DNA of 7,698 nt from Pseudomonadota bacterium (GTDB taxonomy: Bacteria; Pseudomonadota; Alphaproteobacteria; Sphingomonadales; Sphingomonadaceae), in the NCBI GenBank assembly GCA_023432995.1, contig JAEZES010000112.1, forward strand, positions 1-7,698. Reading direction: 5' to 3'. Positions 6,244 to 7,698 of the stretch are shown here, in pieces; the stretch's first letter is position 1, and each line of letters begins with the position of its first letter. The notes under the pieces are model-generated. The model searched no databases. It was not told where the DNA came from and was given only the letters and a program-made list of their open reading frames with translations. Both the position numbers and the translations under genes were made by a program.

Positions 6244-6762
6244 ATGGACTGGCTCGTGCCCGCGCTGATCGTGATCGCCACCGTGGCGGCGATGGAATGG
6301 GTCGCGTGGGCGAGCCACAAGTACGTCATGCACGGCTTCGGTTGGGCCTGGCACCGCGACCACCACGAGCCGCACGACGGGCGGCTCGAGAAGAACGACC
6401 GGTTCGCGCTGGTCGGCGCCGCGATGAGCATGGCGATGTTCGCGCTCGGGTCCGGGTGGGTCCTCGGCGAGCGCGCCTGGTGGCCCGGCACCTGGATCGG
6501 CCTCGGCATTCTCGGCTACGGGATCATCTATACGCTGGTCCATGACGGCCTCGTCCACCAGCGCTGGTTCCGCTACGTGCCGCGGCGCGGATATCTCAAG
6601 CGGCTGGTGCAGGCGCACAACCTCCACCACGCGGCGGTCGGCAAGGAGGGCGGGGTCAGCTTCGGCTTCGTCTGGGCGCGCGATCCGGCGGCGCTCAAGG
6701 AAGACCTTCGGCGGCAGCGCGCGGCGGGCAGGGTGGCGCTGCGCGAAAACGCCACGACCTAG
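6244..6762 (+). CDS. crtZ: CrtZ-type beta-carotene 3-hydroxylase
   Basis: This is a 172-residue integral membrane di-iron hydroxylase. All four histidine clusters of the CrtZ family are present: HKYVMH (25-30), HRDHHEPH (37-44), HDGLVH (100-105) and HNLHH (125-129). Hydrophobic helices lie near 4-23, 54-75 and 82-99. The enzyme adds hydroxyl groups to beta-ionone rings, turning beta-carotene into cryptoxanthin and zeaxanthin, or canthaxanthin-type ketocarotenoids into hydroxylated ones, with O2 and an electron donor. The ATG at 6244 places MDWLVPAL at the membrane start. The frame is open back to 6148, but that would run over the leuC start and add an unrelated leader. No other carotenoid gene is in the window, so it is a lone crtZ here. 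Its stop codon overlaps that of the convergent ybaN-type gene. Confidence 0.96.
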   Translation: MDWLVPALIVIATVAAMEWVAWASHKYVMHGFGWAWHRDHHEPHDGRLEKNDRFALVGAAMSMAMFALGSGWVLGERAWWPGTWIGLGILGYGIIYTLVHDGLVHQRWFRYVPRRGYLKRLVQAHNLHHAAVGKEGGVSFGFVWARDPAALKEDLRRQRAAGRVALRENATT

Positions 6763-7109
6763 TTCGGACGGCTCGCGATCCAGGCGCCGGCGACGGCAGT
6801 TGCCAGGGCAGGGAGCAGGAACAGCGGCCAGCTCATCGTCCACCACGCCAAGGCGGCGCTAAGCGTTAGCGTGACCAGCGCGGCGGCCTTGGCGCGGCGC
6901 GAAATCGCCCCGCGCTCGCGCCAGTCGCGGATCGCAGGCCCCCAGCGCGGGTGCGCGAGCAGGCTGTGCTCCCAATCCGGGTTGCCGCGCGCGAAGCAGA
7001 AGGCGGCCACGAGCAGGAAGGGGACCGTGGGCAATCCCGGCACCACCACGCCCATCGCGCCGATGCCAAGGGCTACAAGGCCGGCCGCCAGGTAGAGCGG
7101 CCGCCGCAC
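6759..7109 (-). CDS. YbaN-family (DUF454) inner-membrane protein
   Basis: This is a 116-residue protein with an N-terminal hydrophobic region (4-40) holding the DUF454 signature GVVVPGLPTVPFLLVAAFCF (20-39). A polar loop HPRWGPAIRDWRERGAISRRAK (53-74) follows, then two C-terminal hydrophobic segments (76-92 and 94-112). This matches the YbaN layout and length; the family's function is not known. The start is a GTG at 7109 that follows the sufE stop directly (TGAGTG), so translation is most likely coupled to sufE. No ATG gives a better N-terminus. The stop codon TAG (6761-6759) overlaps the crtZ stop on the other strand within CTAG. No separate terminator is visible, so transcripts from both sides probably run into each other. 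Confidence 0.88.
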   Translation of the reverse strand: MRRPLYLAAGLVALGIGAMGVVVPGLPTVPFLLVAAFCFARGNPDWEHSLLAHPRWGPAIRDWRERGAISRRAKAAALVTLTLSAALAWWTMSWPLFLLPALATAVAGAWIASRPN

Positions 7110-7529
7110 TCAGGCCGAGGCCAGCCGCGCCGCGTGCTCTTTCACCAGCGCGATCATGTTGGGGACGCCCTGGGTGCGGTTCGAGCTGAGCTGGTTCCTG
7201 AGGTCGAACGGTTCGAGCGCCGCCGCCACGTCCATTGCGGCGACTTCGGCCGCCGGCCTGTCCTGCACCGCGGCTAGCACCAGCGCGACGATGCCCTTGG
7301 TGATCGCCGCGTTGCTGTCGGCGAGGAAGTGAAGCCGGCCGCCCGCCTCGGTCGGGTAGACCCACACGCTGGCCGAGCAGCCGCGCACCAGCGTGGCGTC
7401 GGTCTTGAGCGCCTGCGGCATCTCGTCGAGCTCGCGGCCGAGCTCGATCAGCAGGCGATAGCGTTCGTCGGCGTCGAGGAAGGTGTACTCCTCGAGGATG
7501 TCGGCAAGGGAGCGCGGGGCATTGGCCAT
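7110..7529 (-). CDS. sufE: SufE-family sulfur acceptor protein
   Basis: This is a 139-residue protein matching SufE in length and layout. An N-terminal helical region has YTFLDADERYRLLIELGREL (15-34), followed by MPQALKTDATLVRGCSASVWV (37-57). Cys51 in RGCSAS is the persulfide-carrying cysteine, at the same number as in E. coli SufE. Later come a D-SNAAITKGIVALVL segment and the LSSNRTQGVPNMI motif near the C-terminus. SufE accepts sulfur from the cysteine desulfurase SufS, stimulates it, and delivers the sulfur to the SufBCD scaffold for Fe-S cluster assembly in the cytoplasm. The ATG at 7529 fits the family N-terminus, and the frame extended to 7565 has no support. No other suf gene is present, so it is encoded apart from the main operon as far as this window shows. 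It is followed directly by the ybaN-type gene. Confidence 0.96.
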   Translation of the reverse strand: MANAPRSLADILEEYTFLDADERYRLLIELGRELDEMPQALKTDATLVRGCSASVWVYPTEAGGRLHFLADSNAAITKGIVALVLAAVQDRPAAEVAAMDVAAALEPFDLRNQLSSNRTQGVPNMIALVKEHAARLASA

Positions 7530-7698
7530 GGGGCGGGCGTCTAGCGAACGCGCGGGCAAGCGCAATACGGCCGTGATCCGCGACCGGTCGGGCTTGCCAA
7601 TTGAAGCGCCGGGTGCGGATGCTAAGGAAACCCGGTGGATCGTTCGCGGTGACAGGGATGAAGCAGGCTGGGTCCGGAACGAGCGCGCTCACCCATCT
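7530..7698. other. sufE upstream region, no supportable gene
   Basis: These 169 bases hold a 10-base palindrome, CGACCGGTCG (7581-7590), and an ATG at 7658 (+) that opens a frame running off the window edge (13 full codons visible, nothing recognisable). The sufE promoter should lie here on the minus strand, but no clear -35/-10 pair can be named. Confidence 0.5.

Noticed and set aside
4725..6545. Long plus-strand frame (606 codons) opposite leuC
   Set aside because: It covers the whole of leuC antisense and ends inside crtZ. The composition is low-complexity Ala/Arg/His with no recognisable motif.
6859..7692. Minus-strand frame of 277 codons over sufE and the ybaN-type gene
   Set aside because: It is out of frame with both recognised genes, rich in Arg/Pro/Gly and has no motif. 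The sufE and DUF454 readings explain the region.
7658..7698. Possible start of a plus-strand gene at the ATG at 7658
   Set aside because: Only 13 full codons are visible before the edge. The ribosome site is unclear and nothing can be recognised.

Overview
The window is high-GC, densely coded bacterial DNA. It looks alphaproteobacterial, most likely from the Sphingomonadales (Sphingomonas/Erythrobacter type). The pointers are a zeta-type F1-ATPase inhibitor (DUF1476), the bolA-grxD pair, a CrtZ-type carotenoid hydroxylase, and an intergenic foldback repeat built on CCCTGAAnnnnnTTCAGGG. The taxonomic call is an inference from gene content, not from a marker gene.

Layout. Bases 2-1165 (+) are the 3' end of a large FtsX/YbbP-type ABC transporter permease whose start lies outside the window. 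It converges, with a 12-bp gap, on a six-helix membrane protein of unknown function (1178-2056, -). From there to 6167 everything reads on the minus strand. In transcription order this is leuC (6167-4737), a roughly 300-bp spacer carrying two kinds of repeat, a family-6 (hypoxanthine-DNA type) DNA glycosylase (4439-3951), a 54-aa single-span membrane protein (3922-3758), leuD (3758-3156), the ATPase inhibitor zeta subunit (3104-2781), bolA (2769-2536) and grxD (2506-2177). A clear rho-independent terminator (2132-2154, -) ends this array. crtZ (6244-6762, +) is divergent from leuC. It is convergent with a sufE-ybaN pair (7529-6759, -), and the crtZ and ybaN stop codons share one CTAG. The last 170 bases or so hold no supportable gene.

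How the genes fit together. LeuC and LeuD form isopropylmalate isomerase, a [4Fe-4S] enzyme of leucine synthesis. BolA and the CGFS glutaredoxin GrxD are known partners that share a [2Fe-2S] cluster, and SufE feeds sulfur to cluster assembly. Much of the window therefore touches iron-sulfur metabolism, although sufE is a separate transcription unit. The zeta subunit restrains ATP hydrolysis by the F1 motor. CrtZ hydroxylates carotenoid rings.

I found no convincing new defence or mobile system. The points most worth a second look are the foldback element between leuC and the glycosylase, the separation of leuC from leuD by a DNA-repair gene and a small membrane protein coupled to leuD, and the small hairpins in the crtZ leader.
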